Shown in pieces: positions 42,487 to 50,651 of a stretch of 64,000 bases of DNA; position 1 is the first letter of the stretch; each line of letters opens with the position of its first letter. The notes under the pieces are model-generated. The model was not told the DNA's origin. It searched no databases and saw only the letters and a program-made list of their open reading frames with translations. The position numbers were made by a program, and so were the translations under genes. This DNA is from Prevotella sp. MA2016 (GTDB lineage: Bacteria > Bacteroidota > Bacteroidia > Bacteroidales > Bacteroidaceae), in NCBI RefSeq assembly GCF_000619825.1, contig NZ_KK211036.1, positions 491,787 through 555,786 on the forward strand, written 5' to 3'.

Positions 42487-44550
42487 TTAGTTTTTGAATT
42501 TCACTTTCAGTCCTACCACCAGCATGCGTCCTGGTGTGTAGAGCGCATACTTGCGCGTAGAAGAGTCTAAGCGACGGTCAACCTTATCGAAGATATTATC
42601 TACACCGATGCTAGGCTCCAGATAAGCCCACTTGGCCACATCAAACGCATGCGTGGTATGCAGGTTCCACAAACCGAAACCAGGCGCATCTTCATAACTG
42701 CCCGTATAATAAGTCTTCGACTGCAATCGTCCATTCAGGTTCACGGTGAGTGCATATTTGCCCCAGGCATGATGGTAGTTGGCTGCCACCGTAGCAGCGT
42801 GGCGCATACTGCGCTCCAGCACCGTCCACACCTCACCACTATGGGTGCGGGCATACGTATAGACATAGTTGGCTGAGAGGTTGAAACCACTGAAGAGATT
42901 AGCCGACACATTCATCTGCACACCCTTCACGTCGCCTTTATCACTGTTCTGATACAGGGCGTAGCTCACCATCTTGTCGGCCTGGTCCTGTGTCATCTCC
43001 GGGAATTCTGTCATGAGCATCTGCCTACTGGCATCATCCACATCCACATTCTGTTTCACCACCATATCGTTGATACGGTTCAGATAGCCCGTCACACTCA
43101 CAGCCAGAGCCTGTGTGCGATATTCAGCATTCAGTGCGAAGTAGTTGCTCTTCTCAGGCTTCAGGTCCTGATTGCCAAAGCTGATCTGTGCCTTACCACG
43201 ATTCACTGAGAAATAGTGGTAGTAGAGTTCATCGAGCCCAGGTGCACGGAAACCGGCTGAGTAAGTAGCTCGGAATCTGAAGTTTCCCGGTGCATACATC
43301 AGTGTGGCTTTTGGTGTGAGATGCTGGTCAAACGTCTCATGATGCGTCAGTCGCAATCCCAGTGTCGCCGTCAGGTTCTTCAGCAGCGTCATCTCGTGCT
43401 GGGCATAGGCAGCGAGCGAATACACATGACTGTCGATATTACCGCTGGTGGCATTGAGATACTCCTTGCGCCAGTCGGCACCGAAGATGGTGGTAGAGTG
43501 CGCTGTCAGTCCCAGGATGGCTTTCAACTGTCCCTCCATCATGCGCTGCTTCTTCGACTGCACGTAGTCGCCAATGGCATTGGTCTTCGTGGCCACATCA
43601 TACTCCTTGCCATAACGGAAACGGTCCACCACGAAATCGGCCTGAATCGAGTTCTTGGCCGTAAACTTATAGATTCCGCCCACGTTCCATCTCAGTCCAT
43701 TGTATCGCATCTCGTAGTCGGTACCGCCAGTGATATCGCTGCGTGTTTCTGGGCGATCGGTTATCTTATATGAATAGTCTATACCCGCATTCAGCGCCAA
43801 ATGCTTATTGGGGGTATAAGTAAATTTCTGTCCGATGATATCAGAGCGATAGCCGGTGAACAGCGGGGCTATCGACGCCTGAGTTTCTGTGTCGGAACCT
43901 TTCACCAGTTCCAGGTCATTGTTACGATAACTGTCGGCCCTATCATGCATGAACGAGGTGTAGGAACCGAAGCCATTCTTGAAGATGTCGAGACCAACCG
44001 ACTCTGTGAGCACGCCATGCCCTGACACGCGCGTGTCGCTGCTGACGCTCATCATATCCTGTGTAGGCTGATCGGTGATGATATTGATGACACCCGCGAT
44101 GGCATCACTACCATAGAGTGACGAGGCAGCCCCATCAAGCACCTCGATACGTTTTACGCGCGACATGTTGATACGATTCAGATCCACATTGTTTGAGATG
44201 TCGCCCGATAGTTTCTGACCGTTTATCAGAATCAGGATGTATTTATTGCCAAGTCCATTCAGTCTGAGAAAGCTACCCATCGAACTGGGCGCCATCGATG
44301 CCTGCGGCATCATGCGTGTGAGTGCGCCGTCGAAGGTCGTGATACCTTGTTCACGCATCTCCTGACTGGAGAGCACCCTCACAGGTGTGGCTGTTGATTT
44401 CAGGCGCTGGTGATGACCAGAGCCAGTGACAACCACAGGATTCAGGTTATACGAACGACGGACAACATTCGAGTCCGTCTTATGAATTTGTGAAAAGGCG
44501 GTACTCCCCGAAAGGAGTACCACCAGGAAAGAGAAATATTTAATCCTCAT
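42487..44550 (-). CDS. TonB-dependent receptor (second, BtuB-like)
   Basis: A 687-residue outer-membrane receptor: signal peptide (MRIKYFSFLVVLLSGSTAFS), a short TonB-box-like region before NPVVVTGSGHHQR, plug domain (residues ~40-155; LNGLGNKYILILINGQKLSGD, VKRIEVLDGAASSLYGSDAIAGVINIIT) and a 22-strand-type barrel ending in an aromatic-rich strand with terminal FKN. There is no carboxypeptidase-like N-terminal extension as in SusC proteins. It lies in the cobalamin operon between cbiK and cbiHC, so uptake of cobalamin, cobinamide or another tetrapyrrole is likely. Confidence 0.9.
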   Translation of the reverse strand: MRIKYFSFLVVLLSGSTAFSQIHKTDSNVVRRSYNLNPVVVTGSGHHQRLKSTATPVRVLSSQEMREQGITTFDGALTRMMPQASMAPSSMGSFLRLNGLGNKYILILINGQKLSGDISNNVDLNRINMSRVKRIEVLDGAASSLYGSDAIAGVINIITDQPTQDMMSVSSDTRVSGHGVLTESVGLDIFKNGFGSYTSFMHDRADSYRNNDLELVKGSDTETQASIAPLFTGYRSDIIGQKFTYTPNKHLALNAGIDYSYKITDRPETRSDITGGTDYEMRYNGLRWNVGGIYKFTAKNSIQADFVVDRFRYGKEYDVATKTNAIGDYVQSKKQRMMEGQLKAILGLTAHSTTIFGADWRKEYLNATSGNIDSHVYSLAAYAQHEMTLLKNLTATLGLRLTHHETFDQHLTPKATLMYAPGNFRFRATYSAGFRAPGLDELYYHYFSVNRGKAQISFGNQDLKPEKSNYFALNAEYRTQALAVSVTGYLNRINDMVVKQNVDVDDASRQMLMTEFPEMTQDQADKMVSYALYQNSDKGDVKGVQMNVSANLFSGFNLSANYVYTYARTHSGEVWTVLERSMRHAATVAANYHHAWGKYALTVNLNGRLQSKTYYTGSYEDAPGFGLWNLHTTHAFDVAKWAYLEPSIGVDNIFDKVDRRLDSSTRKYALYTPGRMLVVGLKVKFKN

Positions 44551-44569
44551 TTAACAAAACTAATCATGA

Positions 44570-45730
44570 TTATTCTGCTGCTGTTGTTGGTGTCGAGAGG
44601 GCCTCGTCGGTGCCCAGCTTGGCGATAGCCTCACGGGTGTGGTTCATCCACAACTTGCGCACGGCACTACGCTCAGCCAGTCCGGGGATATACTCCTCGC
44701 CGCTCTTATACTTCTTCCAGCAAGCCTCAGTGTAGTTGGTCTCATAGGCAGCAGTCTCAATGCCTGCAGCATTAAACATAGAGAACCAGCTCTCGTCATC
44801 ATCGGGGTCAGCCATGTCGTTATGAGCGTGGTCACCGGCGATACTCATCAGCGGATAGAGCTGAGCCTTCTTAGCACCGTTGGCAGCATAGCTCATGCTC
44901 ACGGTCACGTCACCTACAGCGATATCAAAGTCGCCACCAGCCACATGCTCCAGCACATTATCTACATAAGTATCCTCCATATCCACAGTACCTACATAGT
45001 AGTTGGTATTGATGTCACGCAGGTAGTTCTCCAGCTGCAGGTAGCGCACGTTACCACCATAGTAGTCGTAACCCTCTGGATTACCATGACCCATGAAAGC
45101 CACGATACCCTGAGCCACAGCAGCCTTCACGTCAGCCTCGTTGTTCAGTGTGGTAGCCAGTGTCTTGGCGTCGCTCTCCTCAGCCATCAGTGGGGTACCT
45201 ACAACCACCTGACGGTCCAGACTCTTCATGTAAGCATCAGTGAAGTCGCCATTACGGTTGTTCATGAAGTCCTTCACATAGCTGTCGCGCACACGGCGAT
45301 ACTCCTCACCAGGGATTACCTGCAGAGACTGTACCACCACCTGCTTGTAACCAGCCAGTCCGATAGCAGTGAGCCAGTGCTCTGGGTCGTAGTAGTCCTT
45401 AGGTTCCACATTCTCACCCGCACGGGCATTGTTGATACAGATGGCCGAAGAGAATGAGAGATATACATCCCATCCACCGAACTGAGCCTTGTAGTCATCC
45501 ACCACCTTATCAAAGGTATCGTAAGCCTGCTCCCAGGTAGAACCGAAGGCTACCAGCAGGATCACCTTGTCACTCTTCTTCTGTGCATTCACTGTCTGGT
45601 TCACAGCCTGCTGATACCTGTCGTAGTTCGACTGTGTTGATTTGTTGTCATCATCGCTGTCGCAAGCTGTAAACAGTGCGCTGCCCACTACTGTCAGCAT
45701 GGCCAGCATCAAAAACTTAATCTGTTTCAT
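44570..45730 (-). CDS. cbiK: Lipoprotein CbiK-like sirohydrochlorin cobaltochelatase
   Basis: A 386-residue CbiK-family chelatase, the enzyme that inserts cobalt into sirohydrochlorin (anaerobic B12 pathway). Family marks: VILLVAFGSTWEQAYDTFDKV (56-76), VVVQSLQVIPGEEYRRV, AFMGHGNPEG with H215, YVGTVD and LMSIAGDHAHNDMADPDDDESW with H301; the two His correspond to the metal-binding His of known CbiK. Unusually it has a lipoprotein signal peptide (lipobox FTAC, Cys23) followed by DSDDD, similar to the Bacteroidetes surface-export signal, so it is probably extracytoplasmic and possibly surface exposed. It overlaps the first receptor by 14 bp and lies 19 bp before the second. A scavenging or metal-exchange role is possible. 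Confidence 0.88.
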   Translation of the reverse strand: MKQIKFLMLAMLTVVGSALFTACDSDDDNKSTQSNYDRYQQAVNQTVNAQKKSDKVILLVAFGSTWEQAYDTFDKVVDDYKAQFGGWDVYLSFSSAICINNARAGENVEPKDYYDPEHWLTAIGLAGYKQVVVQSLQVIPGEEYRRVRDSYVKDFMNNRNGDFTDAYMKSLDRQVVVGTPLMAEESDAKTLATTLNNEADVKAAVAQGIVAFMGHGNPEGYDYYGGNVRYLQLENYLRDINTNYYVGTVDMEDTYVDNVLEHVAGGDFDIAVGDVTVSMSYAANGAKKAQLYPLMSIAGDHAHNDMADPDDDESWFSMFNAAGIETAAYETNYTEACWKKYKSGEEYIPGLAERSAVRKLWMNHTREAIAKLGTDEALSTPTTAAE

Positions 45731-47831
45731 TGTTGTTGTAATTAAAATTAGACTTATACTTATTTGATAGTTTCTTACCTTGATTGAATCTCAGCGTGAG
45801 CGAGGCATAGATAGTTCTGCCTGGCGAAGTGGTGCCCAGATGCAGTCCGTGAGGCGTGCGGTCCACAAAATCAAAGATATTGTCGATACCGGCATCTATC
45901 TTCACCAGCTTACCTATCTGATGATTGGTAGAGAGTCGCCACAACTGGTAGCCCTTGCCGTCGCCGTCTATCTGATAGTAGCGCTTACTGCTCAAGCGTC
46001 CGTAGATACCCACGCCCAACTGGTATTTCTTTGAGAACTGATGGTTCCAGGTGGCATATACGTTGGCCTTGTGATGCGCCATACCGTCGATGGTCACCTT
46101 CTGCATCACGTCGTTCTCAGTGTCATACTGGTTGGCTTCGGTGTCCAGATAGCTGTAGCTACCACCAGCGGTGAAGTGCTTACCCTGATAGCGCACGGTG
46201 AAATCCACGCCATAGGTCTTGGCATCTTCCATATTCTGATATTGACGCACACGGATGGGGTCGTATTTCGTAATCAGTTCGCCCGGAGCCTGCTTGGTAG
46301 GTATGGTCACCAGCGTGATCATGCGGTCCACCTTATTAATATAAGGCGCCAAGGTCAGCGTCAGGTGCCCGATGGTATATTCTACGCTGGCACCGAAATA
46401 ATTCGAGGTCTGTGCCTTCAGGTCTTCATTGCCCAGGTAGAGATACACACCATTCATATTCTTGATATACTGATAGTGCAACTCCTTAGGCGTAGGTGTC
46501 TTGTAACCCTGACTCCAGGTGGCTCGCAGTCGCAGGTCGCCCAACTTCAGCATGGCTGACAGTTTGGGTGTCAGTCGGGTGCCGAATCCCTCATTGCGGG
46601 TCAGTCGCAAACCGCCTGTGATGTAGAGTGGATCCAGCAGTGCCCACTCGTCCTGCACATACAGTGCTTCGGTATTGTCAGTCGCTTTTCCGCCAGCCAC
46701 ACGCATCGGCGCTTTCAACCAGTCGTAGCGATACTCCAGTCCGGCACTCAACTGCTGCTCATAGGGCAACGCAAAGATTCCTTTCAGCGAGATGTTAGTC
46801 AGTCGCTGGTCGCTCTGCAGTTCCTTATCCCCGGGGAAGTAAGGGAAATAATTGGTAAAACGGCCGTTCACATAGCCATCCGTCAGCGTGGTGTCGGTAT
46901 AGGCGTAGTTATAGGCATGCTTCTTCCAGTCGGCATCCAGCGTAATCACGTCGGTCTTGTTCAGCTTCCACTTACCACCTACCGACGCCGACGCATTGTT
47001 GTACTGCAGATCCCATGTCTTCACGTCCACACCGGGATGATGACCGCAGGGGCGATAGATGCGCTTCCAGTAGATGCTACCATCGGCATAGAGTTCGATG
47101 GCAGGCGTGAGCTGATAAGTCAGTCGCTCAGCTATCTGCCAGTTGGTATGCCGGTTCACCGTCTTGTTGCGCGAGTCGGTGATGTGGTATTCCGTTTGTT
47201 GGATAGCTTCCTCGGCGGTGTTCTGCCAACCGTCGGAGTGCTGCAATTGGAAGTTGGTATAGCTCGACAGTTTACCATAGTTGAGCGCCACGCCGTTATG
47301 CTGCCTGATGTCGCCATAAGAGCCCACGCGCGTGGTGTTCTCCACCATCACGCCCTGTTCGCGATGCTTGCGGGTGATGATATTGATCACACCAGCTATC
47401 GCATCACTGCCATAGAGGGCACTCGAGGCACCCTTCACGATTTCTATCTTCTCGATATTATGCGGGTCGATAAGACTCAGGTCGTTCTCGCCACCATTAT
47501 CACCATGCAGGCGCCTACCGTCTATCAGTATCAGCACATACGCGTTGCCCAGACCGTTCATCTGCAGTCTGCTACTCATATCGTTCTCGCTGAAATCGAA
47601 CGATGCCGTCAGTCCCGACAGGATATCCTCGATACTCTTGCCGGCATACTGCTGCAACTGCCGGCGACTGATCACTTCGGTCTGCACGGGCGCATCTTTC
47701 AGCAGGTGCTGCGTACCAGTACCTGTCACCACCACCTCCTGCAAACTATCAGCACGCCAGATGTCCGTCTGGGCATTTGCACCAATAGCAAGCAAACTCA
47801 GGCCTATTGCCAATTGCTTCTCTAGTTTCAT
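45717..47831 (-). CDS. TonB-dependent receptor (first, BtuB-like), riboswitch-controlled
   Basis: A ~704-residue outer-membrane receptor. The ATG at 47831 (MKLEKQLAIGLSLLAIGANAQ) starts a proper signal peptide; the longer open frame runs into the heptamer repeat of the leader and was rejected. The plug domain (residues ~30-150) has LQEVVVTGTGTQHLLKDAPVQTEVISRRQL, LQMNGLGNAYVLILIDGRRLHGD and KIEIVKGASSALYGSDAIAGVINIITRK; the barrel follows. It is first in the operon behind a cobalamin riboswitch, strong evidence for a corrinoid substrate (BtuB function). It overlaps cbiK by 14 bp. Confidence 0.92.
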   Translation of the reverse strand: MKLEKQLAIGLSLLAIGANAQTDIWRADSLQEVVVTGTGTQHLLKDAPVQTEVISRRQLQQYAGKSIEDILSGLTASFDFSENDMSSRLQMNGLGNAYVLILIDGRRLHGDNGGENDLSLIDPHNIEKIEIVKGASSALYGSDAIAGVINIITRKHREQGVMVENTTRVGSYGDIRQHNGVALNYGKLSSYTNFQLQHSDGWQNTAEEAIQQTEYHITDSRNKTVNRHTNWQIAERLTYQLTPAIELYADGSIYWKRIYRPCGHHPGVDVKTWDLQYNNASASVGGKWKLNKTDVITLDADWKKHAYNYAYTDTTLTDGYVNGRFTNYFPYFPGDKELQSDQRLTNISLKGIFALPYEQQLSAGLEYRYDWLKAPMRVAGGKATDNTEALYVQDEWALLDPLYITGGLRLTRNEGFGTRLTPKLSAMLKLGDLRLRATWSQGYKTPTPKELHYQYIKNMNGVYLYLGNEDLKAQTSNYFGASVEYTIGHLTLTLAPYINKVDRMITLVTIPTKQAPGELITKYDPIRVRQYQNMEDAKTYGVDFTVRYQGKHFTAGGSYSYLDTEANQYDTENDVMQKVTIDGMAHHKANVYATWNHQFSKKYQLGVGIYGRLSSKRYYQIDGDGKGYQLWRLSTNHQIGKLVKIDAGIDNIFDFVDRTPHGLHLGTTSPGRTIYASLTLRFNQGKKLSNKYKSNFNYNNNETD

Positions 47832-47878
47832 TACTATCAAATTATCACAACCGCTAACTCCTGAACGGTCTAAAGTTA

Positions 47879-47913
47879 AATTGTCAATCTTCAATTGTCA
47901 ATCCTCAATTGAC
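47879..47913. repeat. Heptamer tandem repeat between B12 riboswitch and receptor start
   Basis: AATTGTC, AATCTTC, AATTGTC, AATCCTC, AATTGAC: five 7-mers immediately downstream (in transcript sense) of the aptamer, in the expression-platform region. Confidence 0.85.
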
Positions 47914-47916
47914 ATT

Positions 47917-48082
47917 CGGCAGGTCTTCTGACTTTCCTCAGTCTGCCTTACCTTCCCGAGCCTGTGGCTCAGTGGCGTTATACAGGCAAACCCTTTTTGC
48001 GAGGATTACAGCTGCAGGTACAGTTACGGATTCTCACCGTATTCCCTTTTCATCGTAGTGGCATCGGCCACCAGATGACCTT
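47917..48082 (-). promoter_or_regulatory. Cobalamin (AdoCbl/B12) riboswitch
   Basis: Read on the minus strand, the element contains the conserved core: GGGAATACGGTGAGAATCCG, then TGCAGCTGTAATCCTCGC, GCCACTGAGC, GGGAAGG and the B12-box end AGTCAGAAGACCTGCC. Order and spacing match the cobalamin riboswitch. It precedes the leftward operon of receptor, cbiK, receptor, cbiHC, cbiP and cbiB, so high corrinoid should shut it off. A T-tracted terminator stem is not obvious after the aptamer, so control of translation initiation is more likely. A minus-strand -7 box (CAAAGGTA on plus, 48093-48100) lies just upstream. Confidence 0.95.
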
Positions 48083-48142
48083 ATTTTGGGGACAAAGGTA
48101 CAACTTTTTTCGGTTAACCACACATATTTAGCAGAAAATTTA

Positions 48143-48150
48143 TATATTTG
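48143..48150 (+). promoter_or_regulatory. -7 box of the cbiA operon
   Basis: TATATTTG, 21 bp before the ATG at 48172, so the leader is about 15 nt. No riboswitch fits in this leader. Confidence 0.5.
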
Positions 48151-48171
48151 CACCCAAATCAACTTCAGAAG

Positions 48172-49449
48172 ATGTCGAACAAGACAGCGTTTATGATAGC
48201 AGCACCCACCAGTGGCTCAGGCAAGACAACCATTGCCCGAGGCCTGATGCAGTGGTTCACTCAGAACGGTTACCGGGTGCAGCCCTTCAAGTGCGGGCCA
48301 GATTATATCGACACTAAGTTCCACACAGCTGTCTGTGGGCGCCCGTCGGTCAATCTCGATACCTTTATGACTACGCCCGCACACGTACGCGCGCTATTTG
48401 CGCACTACGGGACTGATGCTGACATCTGTATCGTCGAAGGTATGATGGGCCTTTATGATGGCTACGATCGCGAACTGGGTTCGTCGTACGACATCGCCCG
48501 CGTGCTTGATATTCCCGTGATTCTGGTGGTCGATGCCAAGTCGGCAGCCTACTCGATGGCAGCCCTCTTATCGGGCTTTATCCACTTCCGCGGCGACGTT
48601 CGTATCGCAGGTATAATATTTAACAAAGTTGGTTCGCAGCGCCACTTCAACATGCTGCGCGAAGTGTGCGATGAGCTCCATGTCAAGTGCATGGGCTACC
48701 TGCCTAAATCGCCCGACCTGGAACAAAATTCACGCTATCTGGGGCTCGATTTCTCACAACTACCCGAGTCAGACCAGCTGACTACCCTTTTAGAGGAGAA
48801 TATCGACCTTCCATCTCTCAAAAGTCTCACTACAACGCTCCATGACGAGGTGGAGTCCCAAACAAGAAACTGCGAGTTCCAGCATCTGGAAACGAAAACG
48901 CTGGTAGCCAGGAATCATGAAAGTTTTTCGTTCATCTATCAGGAGACTTTAGACCAGTTTGGCGACGTCATTTTCTTCGATCCTGAGAAAGATGTGCCAA
49001 CTTTTGATGGCATCGACCTGCTCTATCTCCCCGGCGGTTATCCTGAGAAGCACCTGGAGGCATTAGTGGCCAATCAGGCTTGTTTGCAGGCTATCAAAAA
49101 ATTTGCGGAGGATGGCGGCAGGATTGTTGCCGAATGTGGCGGTATGATGTACCTCTGTCAAGCCATCATTACCGACGATGGCAGTTACCCCATGTGCGGT
49201 GTACTGCCCTACTCGATCACTGCCCGCAAAGCTGATCGCAAGCTGTCCTTAGGCTACCGCCAGTTCACCCTCGATGACAAGACCTATCGGGGCCACGAAT
49301 TCCATTACACGCAATTCATCGGCGATACCCCTGAGAGTATCACCCAAGTCTATAACGCTAAAGGTGAGCCTGTGCCAACGCCAATTTTCAGATATCACAA
49401 CGTACTGGCCAGCTACACGCACCTTTATCAAATACCCAGCATCCTATGA
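48172..49449 (+). CDS. cbiA: Cobyrinic acid a,c-diamide synthase
   Basis: A 425-residue ATP- and glutamine-dependent amidase for the a and c side chains of cobyrinic acid (CbiA/CobB). The N-terminal nucleotide-binding domain has the P-loop MIAAPTSGSGKTTIARGL (residues ~8-25), FKCGPDYIDTKFH and VEGMMGLYDGYD. The C-terminal glutaminase domain has YLPGGYPEKHLEAL, nucleophile Cys in VAECGGMMYL and GHEFHYTQF. The ATG at 48172 follows the promoter; the TTG eight codons upstream would lie at the -7 box. Between the domains (~residues 225-250) is a variable stretch. It overlaps the next gene by 4 bp. Confidence 0.95.
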   Translation: MSNKTAFMIAAPTSGSGKTTIARGLMQWFTQNGYRVQPFKCGPDYIDTKFHTAVCGRPSVNLDTFMTTPAHVRALFAHYGTDADICIVEGMMGLYDGYDRELGSSYDIARVLDIPVILVVDAKSAAYSMAALLSGFIHFRGDVRIAGIIFNKVGSQRHFNMLREVCDELHVKCMGYLPKSPDLEQNSRYLGLDFSQLPESDQLTTLLEENIDLPSLKSLTTTLHDEVESQTRNCEFQHLETKTLVARNHESFSFIYQETLDQFGDVIFFDPEKDVPTFDGIDLLYLPGGYPEKHLEALVANQACLQAIKKFAEDGGRIVAECGGMMYLCQAIITDDGSYPMCGVLPYSITARKADRKLSLGYRQFTLDDKTYRGHEFHYTQFIGDTPESITQVYNAKGEPVPTPIFRYHNVLASYTHLYQIPSIL

Positions 49450-50651
49450 AATTCATCGTCATCGGTATCACAGACAACCCCAACCCCAATTTCCCCCCTG
49501 AGGTGATGGCCATCATACGCGATGGAAAGGTGTTTTCTGGCGGCAAGCGCCACCATGAGATTGTAGCCCCGCTGCTGCCTGTAGATGCCGAATGGATAGA
49601 CATCACCGTACCGCTCGATGAGGTCTTTCTTCAGTTTAGAGTGTATAGTTCAGAGTGCATCGTTGTTTTTGCTTCTGGAGATCCGCTGTTCTTTGGGTTT
49701 GCGAATACGATTCGTAGGAAGATGCCAGATGCCGAAATCATCGTCTATCCTACCTTCAACTCGCTGCAGTTGCTGGCCCACCGATTGGTGATGCCCTATC
49801 ACGACATGCGTATCGTGTCGCTCACAGGGCGCCCCTGGGCTGAATTCGACAGAGCACTCATCGAGCGCGCACCGAAGATAGGTATCCTAACCGACCGCGA
49901 ACATACACCTGCCACGATAGCCCAGCGCATGACCGACTACGGATATACCGATTTCATCATGCACGTGGGCGAGAAATTAGGCAATCCATCGGAAGAGCAC
50001 CTTTCTACGCTTTCGCCGAAAGAGGCAATCCATCGTGATTTTGCCATGCCTAATTGCATCATCCTGGAACACCGTGGCGCAGTGTCACCACGAACATTCG
50101 GCATTCCCGATGCTGCCTTCACGCTCCTCGACGGGCGCGAAAAGATGATCACCAAGATGCCCATCCGCTTGTTGACGCTGCAGGCCCTCCAGTTGACCGG
50201 TCGCCATGTGCTCTGGGATATCGGCTTCTGCACAGGTAGCGTCAGCATCGAGGCGCGCCTGCAGTTCCCACACCTGCAAATAGAGGCTTTCGAGATTCGT
50301 CCTGAGTGCGAATCCATCATCCAGGAGAACACCCGGAAGTTTGGCGCGCCAGGCATCCATATCCATATAGGCGACTTCCTTGAAACAGACTTGACCACCC
50401 TTCCAAAACCCGATGCCGTGTTCATTGGCGGGCATGGAGGAAAACTTAAAGAAATCATAGCTAAGTTGCTGACAGTCATATCAGATAACGGCATCATTGT
50501 ATTCAATAGCGTCACCTCACCGAAGGTCACCACCGACAGTCATCAGCTCTGGGATGAAGCCTGTGCCGAACTCGGTTTGCAGCAATTCCCACCCCAACAC
50601 ATACAATTAAATGATTATAACCCCATAGAGATATTATCATGCAAAAAATAG
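49446..50651 (+). CDS. cbiET: Fused CbiE-CbiT precorrin methyltransferase/decarboxylase
   Basis: A 401-residue CobL-type protein methylating C5 and C15 and removing the C12 acetate carboxyl of cobalt-precorrin-7/6B. Residues ~1-205 are CbiE: FVIGITDNPNPNFPPEVMAIIRDGKVFSGGKRHH and VVFASGDPLFFGFANTIRR. Residues ~210-401 are CbiT: SPRTFGIPDAAF, ITKMPIRLLTLQALQLTGRHVLWDIGFCTGSVSIEA (SAM motif I; usually DIGAGTGS, here with FC) and AVFIGGHGGKLKEI. Codons ~63-72 (QFRVYSSECI) derive from a heptamer repeat. It overlaps cbiA by 4 bp and cbiGF by 13 bp. Confidence 0.94.
   Translation: MKFIVIGITDNPNPNFPPEVMAIIRDGKVFSGGKRHHEIVAPLLPVDAEWIDITVPLDEVFLQFRVYSSECIVVFASGDPLFFGFANTIRRKMPDAEIIVYPTFNSLQLLAHRLVMPYHDMRIVSLTGRPWAEFDRALIERAPKIGILTDREHTPATIAQRMTDYGYTDFIMHVGEKLGNPSEEHLSTLSPKEAIHRDFAMPNCIILEHRGAVSPRTFGIPDAAFTLLDGREKMITKMPIRLLTLQALQLTGRHVLWDIGFCTGSVSIEARLQFPHLQIEAFEIRPECESIIQENTRKFGAPGIHIHIGDFLETDLTTLPKPDAVFIGGHGGKLKEIIAKLLTVISDNGIIVFNSVTSPKVTTDSHQLWDEACAELGLQQFPPQHIQLNDYNPIEILSCKK
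49633..49660. repeat. Heptamer run inside cbiE-cbiT
   Basis: AGTTTAG, AGTGTAT, AGTTCAG, AGTGCAT: four 7-mers just before the conserved VVFASGDPLFFG motif of CbiE. Confidence 0.75.

Noticed and set aside
47832..47894. N-terminal extension of the first TonB receptor
   Set aside because: It is encoded by leader and heptamer-repeat DNA and would bury the signal peptide that starts at 47831.
48872..48905. Small inverted repeat (TTCCAG-CAT-CTGGAA) in the cbiA linker
   Set aside because: A six-bp stem inside coding DNA is expected by chance; no further copies were seen.
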